Below are positions 14,260 to 15,322 of a DNA stretch of 15,322 bases, one piece after another; the stretch's first letter is position 1; each line of letters opens with the position of its first letter. The notes under the pieces are model-generated. The model did no database searches. It was not told the origin of the DNA and saw only the letters and a program-made list of their open reading frames with translations. A program made the translations under genes and the position numbers. This DNA comes from CAILLO01 sp964579735 (GTDB taxonomy: Bacteria; Bacillota; Clostridia; Saccharofermentanales; UBA5734): contig CAZOHH010000054.1 of the NCBI GenBank assembly GCA_964579735.1, forward strand, positions 1 to 15,322. The letters run 5' to 3'.

Positions 14260-14403
14260 TCAGGAAACGCGGGGACCCCTTCGTCGAGCGCGCAACGAAG
14301 CCAGGAGCAGCGCGCTCAGGATGACCAGCAGCGCCAACGCGACTGACAAGCCGTACCCTCCGGACCGGTCCACCATCCATCCGCCCACGACAAGAGGCGG
14401 AGT
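14260..14403 (-). pseudogene. MFS transporter C-terminal relic
   Basis: The minus-strand frame from 14403 to the TGA at 14260-14262 reads PPLVVGGWMVDRSGGYGLSV, then a hydrophobic run (ALALLVILSALLLASL) and a basic tail RARRRGPRVS. This is the pattern of the last two helices of a major facilitator superfamily transporter (P..vGw.vDrtGsy). An in-frame stop at 14404-14406 lies directly upstream, and there is no start codon or ribosome binding site, so only about 47 codons of a dead gene remain. The rest of the 407-bp gap between the LRR and propeller genes holds nothing else recognisable apart from the inverted repeat. Confidence 0.5.
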
Positions 14404-14454
14404 TCATCCGCCGGATCAGGCTCGTCGCCTAGAGTTCACAATGCTGTTCCACGC

Positions 14455-15322
14455 CTACTCCCCAGTGGAGCGAAATGGGTCTATTATTCTGACGTCCACC
14501 CAGTAGATGTCGAAATCCTTCATAAAGAAAATATACTTTCCGTCGGGGGAGAGCGATGCGCAAAACTCGATACCAGAGCTGTTTATCGTATCTCCCAAGT
14601 CAAAACTTTCGCTCCAGGTGCCGTCTCCGTTGTTGAAGCTTACGAACAAGTCGCCTTCGCTGCCATCCGACCTGTCGTGATCGAAAATGATGAAGCTTTC
14701 ATCGGGAGCTACGCACGGATGCACACCGTGCATTGGATAATTCGGCCCGCCTTCCAACACGATGGGTTCGTCGAACCCGGTGCCGTTGAATGGAAGTTTC
14801 ACAAGCGCCCTCGTACGGAGTACATCGGTCAGATACATGGAACCATCGTCGGTCGTCGTGGCATACATGCCGTCCGTTACATAGGATAGCCCGGACCATG
14901 AATCGCCGTCCCTGTTCAATCGCCATATGCCTCTGCGCTTGATTTCTTCTCCCTGCAGCGTCAGATTCCCTCCGAAATACAGGGTCTGCCCGTCGCGCGT
15001 GACATGCGGTTCCGTATATAGGCCTTCGGCCTGAATGTCGAGCTTCTCAGGAACCGTCCATTGTCCGTCTTTCCACCGGCTCACCATGATGACCGCGTCC
15101 CCGGTTATGCCCTTGTTCACCGAATAGTAGAATTCCTTGCCATCCGGTGTGAATGTGCAGGCATACTCCATATCGTCGGGTGTCGATATGAATCCCGGCG
15201 CAAACACCTCCGGGATCATGCCGGGTGGTTTCTGTCCGAAATACATCCCCACTTCATCCGGATCGAAGGCGGGCGTTACTGTTGCGGCGGGCGTTTTTGT
15301 TATGGCGGGCGTTTTTGTTATG
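14455..15322 (-). CDS. TolB/PD40-type beta-propeller protein, 5' end beyond window
   Basis: The open frame runs off the right edge, so the start is missing. The visible part begins with a Thr/Pro/Ala linker (ITKTPAITKTPAATVTPAF) as found after lipoprotein signals. About 265 residues follow with PD40/WD40-like blades: CTFTPDGKEFYYSVNKG, HVTRDGQTLYFGGN, TTDDGSMYLTDV, CVAPDESFIIFDHDRS and SLSPDGKYIFFMKD, each a strand ending in an aromatic after xPDGKxx. This is a beta-propeller of the TolB C-terminal type. The GTG at 15252 inside the frame is not a convincing start because it has no ribosome binding site and would remove the linker. It is probably a secreted or lipid-anchored sensor/binding protein; no enzymatic residues are seen. 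Stop TAG at 14455-14457. GC content is lower than in the exporter region. Confidence 0.82.
   Translation of the reverse strand, partial: ITKTPAITKTPAATVTPAFDPDEVGMYFGQKPPGMIPEVFAPGFISTPDDMEYACTFTPDGKEFYYSVNKGITGDAVIMVSRWKDGQWTVPEKLDIQAEGLYTEPHVTRDGQTLYFGGNLTLQGEEIKRRGIWRLNRDGDSWSGLSYVTDGMYATTTDDGSMYLTDVLRTRALVKLPFNGTGFDEPIVLEGGPNYPMHGVHPCVAPDESFIIFDHDRSDGSEGDLFVSFNNGDGTWSESFDLGDTINSSGIEFCASLSPDGKYIFFMKDFDIYWVDVRIIDPFRSTGE
15269..15322 (-). repeat. 18-bp tandem repeat in linker-coding region
   Basis: Three back-to-back 18-bp units reach the window edge. The two outermost are identical (GCGGGCGTTTTTGTTATG on the plus strand) and the third is diverged. They encode the linker motif TPA-ITK. More copies may lie outside the window. 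Confidence 0.85.

Noticed and set aside
14189..14506. 105-codon plus-strand frame in the gap before the propeller gene
   Set aside because: No family pattern or ribosome site; the minus strand instead carries the MFS-like C-terminal relic.
1..15322. CRISPR array, tRNA, rRNA or riboswitch
   Set aside because: Scanning by eye found no regularly spaced short repeats with unique spacers, no tRNA-like cloverleaf and no conserved ribosomal or riboswitch core. A covariance-model search was not possible here.

Overview
The window looks like chromosomal DNA from a moderately to highly GC-rich bacterium with a single-membrane (monoderm-type) gene set. The clues are strong GGAGG-type ribosome binding sites, a TetR regulator of the type common in Bacillota, an MMPL/RND exporter paired with a secreted heptad-repeat protein, lipoprotein-like signal sequences with Thr/Pro linkers, and Listeria-Bacteroides type repeats. 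Bacillota or a relative, or Chloroflexota, are the best guesses. No rRNA, tRNA or housekeeping gene is present to fix the lineage.

Region 1 (230-4896) is an export module. An MMPL/RND-family transporter and a secreted 618-aa heptad-repeat partner form a two-gene operon with an 11-bp overlap on the minus strand. A TetR-family regulator is divergent on the plus strand. The 163 bp between them hold two face-to-face promoters whose spacers and -10 boxes are interleaved with two different palindromes. This is a compact regulatory switch that probably lets the TetR protein control itself and the exporter.

Region 2 (4931-7105) holds a cytoplasmic GH36 alpha-galactosidase, convergent with tetR and visibly less GC-rich than its neighbours. 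A decayed IS6-family transposase fragment lies just upstream of it. A perfect 14-bp-stem terminator serves the next operon.

Region 3 (7174-10274) is the most unusual part. A 126-aa soluble protein with a receiver-like (probably pseudo-receiver) pattern is translationally coupled (ATGA overlap) to a 907-aa exported protein. The order in the larger protein is N-terminal membrane segment, four 71-residue repeats in exact register, one Listeria-Bacteroides repeat, an amidotransferase-like (ThuA/GATase-like) domain of about 210 residues, two cadherin-like repeats and a helical C-terminus.

Region 4 (10501-11265) is a divergent membrane protein of unknown function with two cysteine clusters.

Region 5 (11275-15322) is a patchwork. 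It carries transposase relics, a lower-GC DUF4143-type AAA ATPase with its own good promoter, a 55-codon gene relic, a leucine-rich-repeat lipoprotein, the last helix of a dead MFS transporter, and a TolB/PD40-type beta-propeller protein whose 5' end runs off the right edge through an 18-bp tandem repeat. The pile of broken genes between intact accessory genes suggests repeated insertion and decay.
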